From positions 930,001 to 994,000 of the forward strand of contig JBBDHG010000006.1 in the NCBI GenBank assembly GCA_037951165.1: a DNA stretch of 64,000 nucleotides. The letters run 5' to 3'. Below are positions 12,520 through 28,527 of the stretch, piece after piece. The stretch comes from Lophius americanus. Taxonomy: Eukaryota; Chordata; Actinopteri; Lophiiformes; Lophiidae. Both the position numbers and the translations under genes were made by a program. The first letter of the stretch is position 1; each line of letters begins with the position of its first letter. The notes beneath the pieces are model-generated. The model did no database searches. It worked only from the letters and a program-made list of their open reading frames with translations, and had not been told where the DNA came from.

Positions 12520-15128
12520 ATATACGACCTGTTTATAACATTAAAACGCCTAACGTTTATGACACGTATACGACATGTTTGTAACATTAACACGCCTAAG
12601 GCTTATAAAATTAAGACGCCTAATTCTTCACACGTATACGACATTTTCCTAACATTAGCACGCCTAATGTTTATGACTCGTATACGACATGTTTATAACA
12701 TTAATATGCCTAATGTTTGACACATATACCACATGTTTATAACATTAACACGCCTAATGTTTATGACACGTATATGACATGTTTATAACAGTAACAGGCC
12801 TATGGCTTATAACATTAACACGCCTAATGTTTGACACGTATACGACTTGTTTATAACATTAACATGCCTAATGTTTGACACGTATATAACATATTTGTAA
12901 CATTAACACGCCTAAAGTTTATTACGCGTATACGACACGTTTATAACCTTAACACGCCTAATGTTTATGAGACGTATACGACCTGTTTATAACATTAAAA
13001 CGCCTAACGTTTATGACACGTATACGACATGTTTGTAACATTAACACGCCTAATGTTTCACACGTATACGACATGTTTATAGCATTAACACGCCTAACTG
13101 TTATAACACGTATACAACACGTTAATAACATTAACAAGCCTAAGGCTTATAACATTAAGACGCCTAATTTTTCACACGTATACGACATTTTTATAACATT
13201 AGCACGCCTAATGTTTATGACACGTATACGACATGTTTATAACATTAACATGCCTAATGTTTGACACATATACCACATGTTTATAACATTAACACGCCTA
13301 ATGTGTATGACACGTATATGACATGTTTATAACAGTAACAGGCCTATGGCTTATAACATTAACACGCCTAATGTTTGACACGTATACAACATGTTTATAA
13401 CATTAACACGCCTAATGTTTGACACGCATATAACATATTTGTAACATTAACACGCCTAAAGTTTATGACACGTATACGACACGTTTATGCCCTTAACACG
13501 CCTAATGTTTATGAGAAGTATACAATACGTTTATAACATTAACACGCCTAATGTTTATGACACGTATGCGACACGTTTATAACATTAACACGCCTAATAG
13601 TTATGACACAAATATGAAACATTTATAACATTAACACGCCTAAGGCTTATAACATTAACACGCCTAATGTTTGACACGCATAAGACATTTTCCTAACATT
13701 AACATGCCTAATGTTTATGACACGTATATGACATGTTTATAACATCAAGACGCCTAATGTTTGACACGTATATGACATGTCTATACCATTAACACGCCTA
13801 ATGTTTGACACATAAACCACCTGTTTATAAAATTAACACGCCTAATGTTTATGACACGTATACGAAATGTTTATTACAGTAACAGGCCTAAGGCTTATAA
13901 CATTAACACGCCTAATGTTTGACACGTATACGACATGTTTATAACATTAACACGCCTAATGTTTGACACGTATACAACATGTTTTTAACATTATAACGCC
14001 TAAAGTTTATGACACGTATACGACACGTTTGTAACATTAACACGTTAATGTTTATGACACGTATACGAGACGTTTATAACATTAACACGCCTAACGGTTA
14101 TGACACATATACGAAATGTTTATAACATTAACACGCCTAAGGCTTATAACATTAACACGCCTAATGTTTGACATGTATACGACATTTTACTAACATTAAC
14201 ACGCATAATGTTTATGACACGTATACAACATTTTTATTACATTAACACGCCTAATGTTTGACACGTATACGACATGTCTATAACATTAACACGCCTAATG
14301 TTTATGACACGTATACGACCTGTTTATAACATTAAAACGCCTAACGTTTATGACACGTATACGACAAGTTTGTAACATTAACACGCCTAATGTTTCACAC
14401 GTATACGACATGTTTATAGCATTAACACGCCTAACTGTTATGACACGTATACCACACGTTAATAACATTAACACGCCTAAGGCTTATAACATTAAGACGC
14501 CTAATTTTTCACACATATACGACATTTTTATAACATTAGCACGCCTAATGTTTTTGACACGTATACGACATGTTTATAACATTAACATGCCTAACGGTTA
14601 TGACACGTATACGAAACGTTTATAACATTAACACGCCTAAGGCTTATGACACGTATACGACATGTCTATAACATTAACACGCCTAATGTTTATGACACGT
14701 ATAAGACCTGTTTATAACATTAAAACGCCTAATGTTTAACACGTATACGACATGTTTATAGCATTAAAACGCCTAACGGTTATGAGACGTATACGACATG
14801 TTTGTAACATTAACACGCCTAATGTTTCACACGTATACGACATGTTTATAGCATTAACACGCCTAACTGTTATGACACGTATACGACACGTTAATAACAT
14901 TAACACGCCTAAGGTTTATGACGCGTATACGACACGTTTATAACATTAACACGCCTAAGGTTTATAACATTAACACGCCTAATGTTTGACACGTATACGA
15001 CATGTCTATAACATTAACACGCCTAATGTTTATGACACATATACGACCTGTTTATAACATTAAAACGCCTAACGTTTATGACACGTATACGACAAGTTTG
15101 TAACATTAACACGCCTAATGTTTCACAC
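12520..15128 (+). repeat. Family II 2,609-bp higher-order repeat, copy 1
   Basis: The only full-length copy in the first family II array. It is marked by GTTAATAAC, AGCACGCC, AAGACGCC, CTAACTGTTAT and the rare CACGTTAATG unit at 14,041. The head (about 12,541, TTAAAACGCC then CTAACG) recurs at 15,150, offset 2,609. No coding sequence is supported; short open frames here cycle through the repeat. Confidence 0.85.
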
Positions 15129-17230
15129 ATATACGACCTGTTTATAACATTAAAACGCCTAACGTTTATGACACGTATACGACATGTTTGTAACATTAAC
15201 ACGCCTAAGGCTTATAAAATTAAGACGCCTAATTCTTCACACGTATACGACATTTTCCTAACATTAGCACGCCTAATGTTTATGACTCGTATACGACATG
15301 TTTATAACATTAATATGCCTAATGTTTGACACATATACCACATGTTTATAACATTAACACGCCTAATGTTTATGACACGTATATGACATGTTTATAACAG
15401 TAACAGGCCTATGGCTTATAACATTAACACGCCTAATGTTTGACACGTATACGACTTGTTTATAACATTAACATGCCTAATGTTTGACACGTATATAACA
15501 TATTTGTAACATTAACACGCCTAAAGTTTATTACGCGTATACGACACGTTTATAACCTTAACACGCCTAATGTTTATGAGACGTATACGACCTGTTTATA
15601 ACATTAAAACGCCTAACGTTTATGACACGTATACGACATGTTTGTAACATTAACACGCCTAATGTTTCACACGTATACGACATGTTTATAGCATTAACAC
15701 GCCTAACTGTTATAACACGTATACAACACGTTAATAACATTAACAAGCCTAAGGCTTATAACATTAAGACGCCTAATTTTTCACACGTATACGACATTTT
15801 TATAACATTAGCACGCCTAATGTTTATGACACGTATACGACATGTTTATAACATTAACATGCCTAATGTTTGACATATATACCACATGTTTATAACATTA
15901 ACACGCCTAATGTGTATGACACGTATATGACATGTTTATAACAGTAACAGGCCTATGGCTTATAACATTAACACGCCTAATGTTTGACACGTATACAACA
16001 TGTTTATAACATTAACACGCCTAATGTTTGACACGCATATAACATATTTGTAACATTAACACGCCTAAAGTTTATGACACGTATACGACACGTTTATGCC
16101 CTTAACACGCCTAATGTTTATGAGAAGTATACAATACGTTTATAACATTAACACGCCTAATGTTTATGACACGTATGCGACACGTTTATAACATTAACAC
16201 GCCTAACAGTTATGACACAAATATGAAACGTTTATAACATTAACACGCCTAAGGCTTATAACATTAACACGCCTAATGTTTGACACGCATAAGACATTTT
16301 CCTAACATTAACATGCCTAATGTTTATGACACGTATATGACATGTTTATAACATCAAGACGCCTAATGTTTGACACGTATATGACATGTCTATACCATTA
16401 ACACGCCTAATGTTTGACACATAAACCACCTGTTTATAAAATTAACACGCCTAATGTTTATGACACGTATACGAAATGTTTATTACAGTAACAGGCCTAA
16501 GGCTTATAACATTAACACGCCTAATGTTTGACACGTATACGACATGTTTATAACATTAACACGCCTAATGTTTGACACGTATACAACATGTTTTTAACAT
16601 TATAACGCCTAAAGTTTATGACACGTATACGACACGTTTGTAACATTAACACGTTAATGTTTATGACACGTATACGAGACGTTTATAACATTAACACGCC
16701 TAACGGTTATGACACATATACGAAATGTTTATAACATTAACACGCCTAAGGCTTATAACATTAACACGCCTAATGTTTGACATGTATACAACATTTTACT
16801 AACATTAACACGCATAATGTTTATGACACGTATACAACATTTTTATTACATTAACACGCCTAATGTTTGACACGTATACGACATGTCTATAACATTAACA
16901 CGCCTAATGTTTATGACACGTATACGACCTGTTTATAACATTATAACGCCTAACGTTTATGACACGTATACGACAAGTTTGTAACATTAACACGCCTAAT
17001 GTTTCACACGTATACGACATGTTTATAGCATTAACACGCCTAACTGTTATGACACGTATACCACACGTTAATAACATTAACACGCCTAAGGCTTATAACA
17101 TTAAGACGCCTAATTTTTCACACATATACGACATTTTTATAACATTAGCACGCCTAATGTTTTTGACACGTATACGACATGTTTATAACATTAACATGCC
17201 TAAGGCTTATGACACGTATACGACATGTCT
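15129..17230 (+). repeat. Family II 2,609-bp higher-order repeat, copy 2 (right end lost)
   Basis: Follows copy 1 at offset 2,609 with its CACGTTAATG mark at 16,650. Near 17,190-17,230 it jumps back to an earlier phase of the unit, so local spacing falls from 2,609 to 1,769 bp. The join keeps monomer phase. Confidence 0.82.
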
Positions 17231-19506
17231 ATAACATTAACATGCCTAATGTTTGACACGTATATAACATATTTGTAACATTAACACGCCTAAAGTTTAT
17301 TACGCGTATACGACACGTTTATAACCTTAACACGCCTAATGTTTATGAGACGTATACGACCTGTTTATAACATTAAAACGCCTAACGTTTATGACACGTA
17401 TACGACATGTTTGTAACATTAACACGCCTAATGTTTCACACGTATACGACATGTTTATAGCATTAACACGCCTAACTGTTATAACACGTATACAACACGT
17501 TAATAACATTAACAAGCCTAAGGCTTATAACATTAAGACGCCTAATTTTTCACACGTATACGACATTTTTATAACATTAGCACGCCTAATGTTTATGACA
17601 CGTATACGACATGTTTATAACATTAACATGCCTAATGTTTGACATATATACCACATGTTTATAACATTAACACGCCTAATGTGTATGACACGTATATGAC
17701 ATGTTTATAACAGTAACAGGCCTATGGCTTATAACATTAACACGCCTAATGTTTGACACGTATACAACATGTTTATAACATTAACACGCCTAATGTTTGA
17801 CACGCATATAACATATTTGTAACATTAACACGCCTAAAGTTTATGACACGTATACGACACGTTTATGCCCTTAACACGCCTAATGTTTATGAGAAGTATA
17901 CAATACGTTTATAACATTAACACGCCTAATGTTTATGACACGTATGCGACACGTTTATAACATTAACACGCCTAACAGTTATGACACAAATATGAAACGT
18001 TTATAACATTAACACGCCTAAGGCTTATAACATTAACACGCCTAATGTTTGACACGCATAAGACATTTTCCTAACATTAACATGCCTAATGTTTATGACA
18101 CGTATATGACATGTTTATAACATCAAGACGCCTAATGTTTGACACGTATATGACATGTCTATACCATTAACACGCCTAATGTTTGACACATAAACCACCT
18201 GTTTATAAAATTAACACGCCTAATGTTTATGACACGTATACGAAATGTTTATTACAGTAACAGGCCTAAGGCTTATAACATTAACACGCCTAATGTTTGA
18301 CACGTATACGACATGTTTATAACATTAACACGCCTAATGTTTGACACGTATACAACATGTTTTTAACATTATAACGCCTAAAGTTTATGACACGTATACG
18401 ACACGTTTGTAACATTAACACGTTAATGTTTATGACACGTATACGAGACGTTTATAACATTAACACGCCTAACGGTTATGACACATATACGAAATGTTTA
18501 TAACATTAACACGCCTAAGGCTTATAACATTAACACGCCTAATGTTTGACATGTATACAACATTTTACTAACATTAACACGCATAATGTTTATGACACGT
18601 ATACAACATTTTTATTACATTAACACGCCTAATGTTTGACACGTATACGACATGTCTATAACATTAACACGCCTAATGTTTATGACACGTATACGACCTG
18701 TTTATAACATTATAACGCCTAACGTTTATGACACGTATACGACAAGTTTGTAACATTAACACGCCTAATGTTTCACACGTATACGACATGTTTATAGCAT
18801 TAACACGCCTAACTGTTATGACACGTATACCACACGTTAATAACATTAACACGCCTAAGGCTTATAACATTAAGACGCCTAATTTTTCACACATATACGA
18901 CATTTTTATAACATTAGCACGCCTAATGTTTTTGACACGTATACGACATGTTTATAACATTAACATGCCTAACGGTTATGACACGTATACGAAACGTTTA
19001 TAACATTAACACGCCTAAGGCTTATGACACGTATACGACATGTCTATAACATTAACACGCCTAATGTTTATGACACGTATAAGACCTGTTTATAACATTA
19101 AAACGCCTAATGTTTAACACGTATACGACATGTTTATAGAATTAAAACGCCTAACGGTTATGAGACGTATACGACATGTTTGTAACATTAACACGCCTAA
19201 TGTTTCACACGTATACGACATGTTTATAGCATTAACACGCCTAACTGTTATGACACGTATACGACACGTTAATAACATTAACACGCCTAAGGTTTATGAC
19301 GCGTATACGACACGTTTATAACATTAACACGCCTAAGGTTTATAACATTAACACGCCTAATGTTTGACACGTATACGACATGTCTATAACATTAACACGC
19401 CTAATGTTTATGACACATATACGACCTGTTTATAACATTAAAACGCCTAACGTTTATGACACGTATACGACAAGTTTGTAACATTAACACGCCTAATGTT
19501 TCACAC
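17231..19506 (+). repeat. Family II 2,609-bp higher-order repeat, copy 3 (left end lost)
   Basis: Starts inside the unit, at the point equivalent to 12,853 in copy 1, and runs at offset 4,378 (2,609+1,769) from copy 1. The CACGTTAATG mark is at 18,419. Together copies 2 and 3 lack 840 bp across their junction. Confidence 0.82.
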
Positions 19507-21640
19507 ATATACGACCTGTTTATAACATTAAAACGCCTAACGTTTATGACACGTATACGACATGTTTGTAACATTAACACGCCTAAGGCTTATAAAATTA
19601 AGACGCCTAATTCTTCACACGTATACGACATTTTCCTAACATTAGCACGCCTAATGTTTTTGACTCGTATACGACATGTTTATAACATTAATATGCCTAA
19701 TGTTTGACACATATACCACATGTTTATAACATTAACACGCCTAATGTTTATGACACGTATATGACATGTTTATAACAGTAACAGGCCTATGGCTTATAAC
19801 ATTAACACGCCTAATGTTTGACACGTATACGACTTGTTTATAACATTAACATGCCTAATGTTTGACACGTATATAACATATTTGTAACATTAACACGCCT
19901 AAAGTTTATTACGCGTATACGACACGTTTATAACCTTAACACGCCTAATGTTTATGAGACGTATACGACCTGTTTATAACATTAAAACGCCTAACGTTTA
20001 TGACACGTATACGACATGTTTGTAACATTAACACGCCTAATGTTTCACACGTATACGACATGTTTATAGCATTAACACGCCTAACTGTTATAACACGTAT
20101 ACAACACGTTAATAACATTAACAAGCCTAAGGCTTATAACATTAAGACGCCTAATTTTTCACACGTATACGACATTTTTATAACATTAGCACGCCTAATG
20201 TTTATGACACGTATACGACATGTTTATAACATTAACATGCCTAATGTTTGACATATATACCACATGTTTATAACATTAACACGCCTAATGTGTATGACAC
20301 GTATATGACATGTTTATAACAGTAACAGGCCTATGGCTTATAACATTAACACGCCTAATGTTTGACACGTATACAACATGTTTATAACATTAACACGCCT
20401 AATGTTTGACACGCATATAACATATTTGTAACATTAACACGCCTAAAGTTTATGACACGTATACGACACGTTTATGCCCTTAACACGCCTAATGTTTATG
20501 AGAAGTATACAATACGTTTATAACATTAACACGCCTAATGTTTATGACACGTATGCGACACGTTTATAACATTAACACGCCTAACAGTTATGACACAAAT
20601 ATGAAACCTTTATAACATTAACACGCCTAAGGCTTATAACATTAACACGCCTAATGTTTGACACGCATAAGACATTTTCCTAACATTAACATGCCTAATG
20701 TTTATGACACGTATATGACATGTTTATAACATCAAGACGCCTAATGTTTGACACGTATATGACATGTCTATACCATTAACACGCCTAATGTTTGACACAT
20801 ATACCACCTGTTTATAAAATTAACACGCCTAATGTTTATGACACGTATACGACATGTTTATAACAGTAACAGGCCTAAGGCTTATAACATTAACACGCCT
20901 AATGTTTGACACGTATACGACATGTTTATAACATTAACACGCCTAATGTTTGACACGTATACAACATGTTTTTAACATTATAACGCCTAAAGTTTATGAC
21001 ACGTATACAACATGTTTATTACATTAACACGCCTAATGTTTGACACGTATACGACATGTCTATAACATTAACACGCCTAATGTTTATGACACATATACGA
21101 CCTGTTTATAACATTAAAACGCCTAACGTTTATGACACGTATACGACAAGTTTGTAACATTAACACGCCTAATGTTTCACACGTATACGACATGTTTATA
21201 GCATTAACACGCCTAACTGTTATGACACGTATACCACACGTTAATAACATTAACACGCCTAAGGCTTATAACATTAAAACGCCTAATTTTTCACACATAT
21301 ACGACATTTTTATAACATTAGCACGCCTAATGTTTATGACACGTATACGACATGTTTATAACATTAACATGCCTAACGGTTATGACACGTATACGAAACG
21401 TTTATAACATTAACACGCCTAAGGCTTATGACACGTATACGACATGTCTATAACATTAACACGCCTAATGTTTATGAGACGTATACAATACGTTTATAAC
21501 ATTAACACGCCTAATGTTTAACACGTATACGACATGTTTATAGCATTAAAACGCCTAACGGTTATGAGACGTATACGACACGTTTATAACATTAACACGC
21601 CTAATGTTTCACACGTATACGACATGTTTATAGCATTAAC
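19507..21640 (+). repeat. Family II 2,609-bp higher-order repeat, copy 4 (205-bp internal loss)
   Basis: Follows copy 3 at offset 2,609 to about 21,000, where about 205 bp are missing compared with copy 2 (about 16,622-16,830), including the CACGTTAATG unit. After 21,132 it matches again at offset 4,173 from copy 2. It runs into the 389-bp units at 21,641. Confidence 0.78.
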
Positions 21641-22418
21641 ACGCCTAACTGTTATGACACGTATACCACACGTTAATAACATTAACACGCCTAAGGCTTA
21701 TAACATTAACATGCCTAATGTTTGACACGTATATAACATATTTGTAACATTAACACGCCTAAAGTTTATGACACGTATACGACACGTTTATGACATTAAC
21801 ACGCCTAAGGTTTATGACGCGTATACGACACGTTTATAACATTAACACGCCTAAGGTTTATAACATTAACACGCCTTATGTTTATGACACGTATACGACA
21901 CGTTTATAACATTAACACGGCTAACGGTTATGACACGTATACGAAACGTTTATAAATTAACACGCCTAAGGCTTATAACATTAACACGCCTAATGTTTGA
22001 CACGTATACGACATTTTCCTAACATTAACACGCCTAACTGTTATGACACGTATACCACACGTTAATAACATTAACACGCCTAAGGCTTATAACATTAACA
22101 TGCCTAATGTTTGACACGTATATAACATATTTGTAACATTAACACGCCTAAAGTTTATGACACGTATACGACACGTTTATGACATTAACACGCCTAAGGT
22201 TTATGACGCGTATACGACACGTTTATAACATTAACACGCCTAAGGTTTATAACATTAACACGCCTTATGTTTATGACACGTATACGACACGTTTATAACA
22301 TTAACACGGCTAACGGTTATGACACGTATACGAAACGTTTATAAATTAACACGCCTAAGGCTTATAACATTAACACGCCTAATGTTTGACACGTATACGA
22401 CATTTTCCTAACATTAAC
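21641..22418 (+). repeat. 389-bp tandem unit, two copies
   Basis: Copies are 21,641-22,029 and 22,030-22,418. Each starts ACGCCTAACT, includes a GTTAATAAC unit (family II type), a GACGCGTATACG unit and an ACGGCTAACGG unit, and ends in a CATTTTCC unit (family I type). It is thus a hybrid of the two families. The same unit occurs three times at 37,156-38,322. Confidence 0.88.
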
Positions 22419-23559
22419 ACGCCTAATGTTTTACACGTATACGACACGTTTATAACATTAACACGCCTAAGGTTTATAACATTAACACGCCTAATGTTTA
22501 TGACACGTATACGACACGTTTATAACAATAACACGGTTAACGGTTATGACACGTATACAAAACATTTATGAATTAACACGCCTAAGGTTTATAACATTAA
22601 CACCTCTAATGTATGACACGTATACGTCATTTTCCTAACATTAACACGCCTAATGTTTATGACACGTATACGACACGTTGTTTAACATCAACACGCCTAA
22701 TGTTTTGACAGGTATACGACATGTCTATAACATTAACACGCCTAATGTTTGACACGTATACGACATGTTTATAACATTAACAAGCCTAATGTTTGACACG
22801 TATACAACATGTTTATAACATTAACATGCCTAAAGTTTATGACACGTATACGACACGTTTATAACCTTAACACGCCTAATGTTTATGAGACGTATATGAT
22901 ACGTTTATAACATTAACACGCCTAACGGTTATGACACGTATACGAAACGTTTATAACATTAACACGCCTAAGGCTTATGACACGTATACGACATGTCTAT
23001 AACATTAACACGCCTAATGTTTATGACACGTATACGACCTGTTTATAACATTAAAAAGCCTAATGTTTCACACGTATACGACATGTTTATAGCATTAACA
23101 CGCCTAACGGTTATGAGACGTATACGACACGTTTATAACATTAACACACCTAAGGCTTATAACATTAACACGCCTAATGTTTGACACGTATACGACATGT
23201 GTATAACATTAACACGCCTAATGTTTGACACGTATACAACATGTTTATAACATTAACACGCCTAAGGTTTATAACATTAACACGCCTTATGACACGTATA
23301 CGACCTGTTTATAACATTAAAACGCCTAATGTTTCACACGTATACGACATGTTTATAGCATTAACACGGCTAACGGTTATGACACGTATACGAAACGTTT
23401 ATAAATTAACACGCCTAAGGCTTATAACATTAACACGCCTAATGTTTGACACGTTTACGACATTTTCCTAACATTAACACGCCTAATGTTTGACACGTAT
23501 ACGACACGTTTATAACATTAACACGCCTAAGGTTTATAACATTAACACGCCTAATGTTT
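22419..23559 (+). repeat. Family I module, reference copy
   Basis: Recurs at offset 15,904 (from 38,323) and again 5,027 bp later. The unusual ACACGTTGTTTAAC join, with GTTG at 22,677, is repeated at 38,581 and 43,608, fixing the alignment of the three copies. No gene is visible. Confidence 0.8.
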
Positions 23560-26500
23560 ATGACACGTATACTACACATTTATGAATTAACACGCCTAAT
23601 GTTTATATCATTAACACGCCTAATGTATGACACGTATACGTCATTTTCCTAACATTAACACGCCTAATGTTTATGACACGTATACGACATGTTTTTTAAC
23701 ATCAACACACCTAATGTTTTGACAGGTATACGACATGTCTATAACATTAACACGCCTAATGTTTGACACGTATACGACATGTTTATAACATTAACAAGCC
23801 TAATATTTCACGCGTATACAACATGTTTATAACATTAACATGCCTAAAGTTTATGACACCTACACGACACGTTTATAACGTTAACACGCCTAAGGTTTAT
23901 GAGACGTATACAATACGTTTATAACCTTAACACGCCTAATGTTTATGAGACGTATACGACACGTTTCTAACATTAACACGCCTAAGGCTTATAACATTAA
24001 CACGCCTAATGTTTATGACACGTATATGACATGTTTATAACATCAACGCGCCTAATGTTTGATACGTATATGACATGTCTATACCATTAACACGCCTAAT
24101 GTTTGACACATATACCACATGTTTATAACATTAACACGCCTAATGTTTATGACACGTATATGACATGTTTATAACAGTAACAGGCCTAAGGCTTATAACA
24201 TTAACACGCCTAATGTTTGACACGTATACGACATGTTTATAACATTAACAAGCCTAATGTTTGACACGTATACAACATGTTTATAACATTAACATGCCTA
24301 AAGTTTATGACACGTATACGACACGTTTATAACCTTAACACGCCTAATGTTTATGAGACGTATACAATACGTTTCTAACATTAACACACCTAAGGCTTAT
24401 AACATTAACACGCCTAATGTTTGACACGTATACGACATTTTCCTAACATTAACACGCCTAATGTTTATGACACGTATATGACATGTTTATAACATCAACA
24501 CGCCTAATGTTTGATACGTATATGACATGTCTATACCATTAACACGCCTAATGTTTGACACATATACCACTTGTTTATAACATTAACACGCCTAATGTTT
24601 ATGACACGTATATGACATGTTTATAACAGTAAAAGGCCTAAGGCTTATAACATTAACACGCCTAATGTTTGACACGTATACGACATGTTTATAACATTAA
24701 CACGCCTAATGTTTGACACGTATACAACATGTTTCTAACATTATAACGCCTAAAGTTTATGACACGTATACGACACGTTTGTAACATTAACACGCCTAAT
24801 GTTTATGACACGTATACGAGGCGTTTATAACATTAACACGCCTAATGTTTATGACACATATACGACCTGTTTATAACATTAAAACGCCTAATGTTTCACA
24901 CGTATACGACATGTTTATAGCATTAACACGCCTAACGGTTATGAGACGTATACGACACATTTATAACATTAACACACCTAAGGCTTATAACATTAACACG
25001 CCTAATGTTTGACACGTATACGACATGTTTATAACATTAACACGCCTAATGTTTGACACGTATACGACATTTTCCTAACATTAACACGCCTAATGTTTTA
25101 CACGTATACGACACGTTTATAACATTAACACGCCTAAGGTTTATAAAATTAACACGCCTAATGTTTATGACACGTATACGACACGTTTATAACAATAACA
25201 CGGCTAACGGTTATGACACGTATACAAAACATTTATGAATTAACACGCCTAAGGTTTATAACATTAACACCTCTAATGTATGACACGTATACGTCATTTT
25301 CCTAACATTAACACGCCTAATGTTTATGACACGTATACGACATGTTTTTTAACATCAACACGCCTAATGTTTTGACAGGTATACGACATGTCTATAACAT
25401 TAACACGCCTAATGTTTGACACGTATACGACATGTTTATAACATTAACAAGCCTAATGTTTGACACGTATACAACATGTTTATAACATTAACATGCCTAA
25501 AGTTTATGACACGTATACGACACGTTTATAACCTTAACACGCCTAATGTTTATGACACGTATACGACCTGTTTATAACATTAAAACGCCTAATGTTTCAC
25601 ACATATACGACATGTTTATAGCATTAACACGCCTAACGGTTATGAGACGTATACGACACGTTTATAACATTAACACACCTAAGGCTTATAACATTAACAC
25701 GCCTAATGTTTGACACGTATACGACATGTGTATAACATTAACACGCCTAATGTTTGACACTTATACAAAATGTTTATAACATTAACACGCCTAAGGTTTA
25801 TAACATTAACACGCCTTATGACACGTATACGACCTGTTTATAACATTAAAACGCCTAATGTTTCACACGTATACGACATGTTTATAGCATTAACACGACT
25901 AACGGTTATGACACGTATACGAAACGTTTATAAATTAACACGCCTAAGGCTTATAACATTAACACGCCTAATGTTTATGACATGTATGCGACACGTTTGT
26001 AACATTAACAGGCCTAACAGTTATTACACGTATACAACACGTTTGTAACATTAACACGCCTAACAGTTATGACACGTATACGACACGTTTATAACATTAA
26101 CACGCCTAAGGCTTATAACATTAACACGCCTAATGTTTGACCTGTATACGACATGTTTATAACATTAACACGCCTAACGTTTATGACACTTATATGACAC
26201 GTTTATAACATTAACACGCCTAACGGTTATGAGACGTATACGACACGTTTATAACATTAACACACCAACGCTTATAACATTAACACGCCTAATGTTTGAC
26301 ACGTATACGACATGTTTATAACATTAACTAGCCTAATGTTTGACACGTATACAACATGTTTATAACATTAACACGCCTAAAGTTTATGACACGTATACAA
26401 CACATTTATAACCTTAACATGCCTAATGTTTATGAGACGTATACAATACGTTTATAGCATTAACACGCCTAAGGTTTATGACGCGTATACGATATGTTTA

Positions 26501-28527
26501 TAACCTTAACACGCCTAGTGTTTATGAGACGTATACGACACGTTTATAACATTAACAGTCCTAAGGTTTATTACATTAACACGCCTAATGTTTATGACAC
26601 GTATACGACACGTTTATAACATTAACACGCCTAACGGTTATGACACGTATACGAAACGTTTATAACATTAACACGCCTAATGTTTATGACACGTATACGA
26701 CCTGTTTATAACATTAAAACGCCTAATGTTTCACACGTATACGACATGTTTATAGCATTAACACGCCTAACGGTTATGAGACGTATACGACACGTTTATA
26801 ACATTAACACACCTAAGGCTTATAACATTAACACGCCTAATGTTTGACACGTATACGACATGTTTATAACATTAACACGCCTAAGGTTTATGACGCGTAT
26901 ACGACACGTTTATTACATTAACACGCCTAAGGTTTATAACATTATTACGCCTTATGTTTATGACACGTATACGACACGTTTATAACATTAACACGGCTAA
27001 CGGTTATGACACGTATACGAAACGTTTATAAATTAACACGCCTAAGAATTAGAACATTATCACGCCTAATGTTTGACTCGTATACGACATTTTCCTAACA
27101 ATAACACGCCTAATGTTTGACACGTATACGACACGTTTATAACATTAACACGCCTAAGGTTTATAACATTAACACGCCTAATGTATGACACGTATACGTC
27201 ATTTTCCTAACATTAACACGCCTAATGTTTATGACACGTATACGACATGTTTTTTAACATCAACACGCCTAATGTTTTGACAGGTATACGACATGTCTTT
27301 AACATTAACACGCCTAATGTTTGACACGTATACGACATGTTTATAACATTAACAAGCCTAATGTTTGACACGTACACAACATGTTTATAACATTAACATG
27401 CCTAAAGTTTATGAAACGTATACGACACGTTTATAACCTTAACACGCCTAAGGTTTATGACGCGTATACGATATTTTTATAACCTTAACACGCCTAATGT
27501 TTATGAGACGTATACGACACGTTTCTAACATTAACACGCCTAAGGCTTATAACATTAACACGCCTAATGTATATGACACGTATACGACACGTTTATAACA
27601 TTAACACGCCTAATGTATTATGACACGTATATGACATGTTTATAACATCAACGCGCCTAATGTTTGATACGTATATGACATGTCTATACCATTAACACGC
27701 CTAATGTTTGACACATATACCTCATGTTTATAACATTAACACGCCTAATGTTTATGACACGTATATGACATGTTTATAACAGTAACAGGCCTAAGGCTTA
27801 TAACATTAACACGCCTAATGTTTGACACGTATACGACATGTTTGTAACATTAACAAGCCTAATGTTTATGACACGTATACGACACGTTTATAACCTTAAC
27901 ACGCCTAATGTTTATGAGACGTATACAATACGTTTCTAACATTAACACACCTAAGGCTTATAACATTAACACGCCTAATGTTTGACACGTATACGACATT
28001 TTCCTAACATTAACACGCCTAATGTTTATGACACGTATATGACATGTTTATAACATCAACACGCCTAATGTTTGATACGTATATGACATGTCTATACCAT
28101 TAACACGCCTAATGTTTATGACACGTATATGACATGTTTATAACAGTAACAGGCCTAAGGCTTATAACATTAACACGCCTAATGTTTGACACGTATACGA
28201 CATGTTTATAACATTAACACGCCTAATGTTTGACACGTATACAACATGTTTCTAACATTATAACGCCTAAAGTTTATGACACGTATACGACACGTTTGTA
28301 ACATTAACACGCCTAATGTTTATGACACGTATACGAGACGTTTATAACATTAACACGCCTAATGTTTATGACACATATACGACCTGTTTATAACATTAAA
28401 ACGCCTAACGTTTATGACACGTATACGACATGTTTGTAACATTAACACGCCTAAGGCTTATAAAATTAAGACGCCTAATTCTTCACACGTATACGACATT
28501 TTCCTAACATTAGCACGCCTAATGTTT
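23560..28527 (+). repeat. 4,968-bp higher-order repeat, copy 1
   Basis: ACTACAC at 23,571 recurs at 28,539, and marks at 25,053 and 25,770 recur at 30,021 and 30,738, all at offset 4,968. Most of the unit is family I, related to 6-12 kb of this window (for example ACATGTATGC at 8,901 and 25,980). Its last 140 bp or so (about 28,390-28,527) is the head of a family II unit. A private TGTATTATGAC insertion lies near 27,613. Confidence 0.85.

Noticed and set aside
13013..13264. Open reading frames of 61-93 codons rich in MTRIRHV, NINTPNV and FITLTRL, recurring across the window
   Set aside because: They are translations of the satellite. A 46-bp unit shifts frame by one and a 44-bp unit by two, so alternating lengths keep a frame open for a few units until TAA is met. 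No start context, codon bias or conserved domain supports coding, and copies follow HOR duplication.
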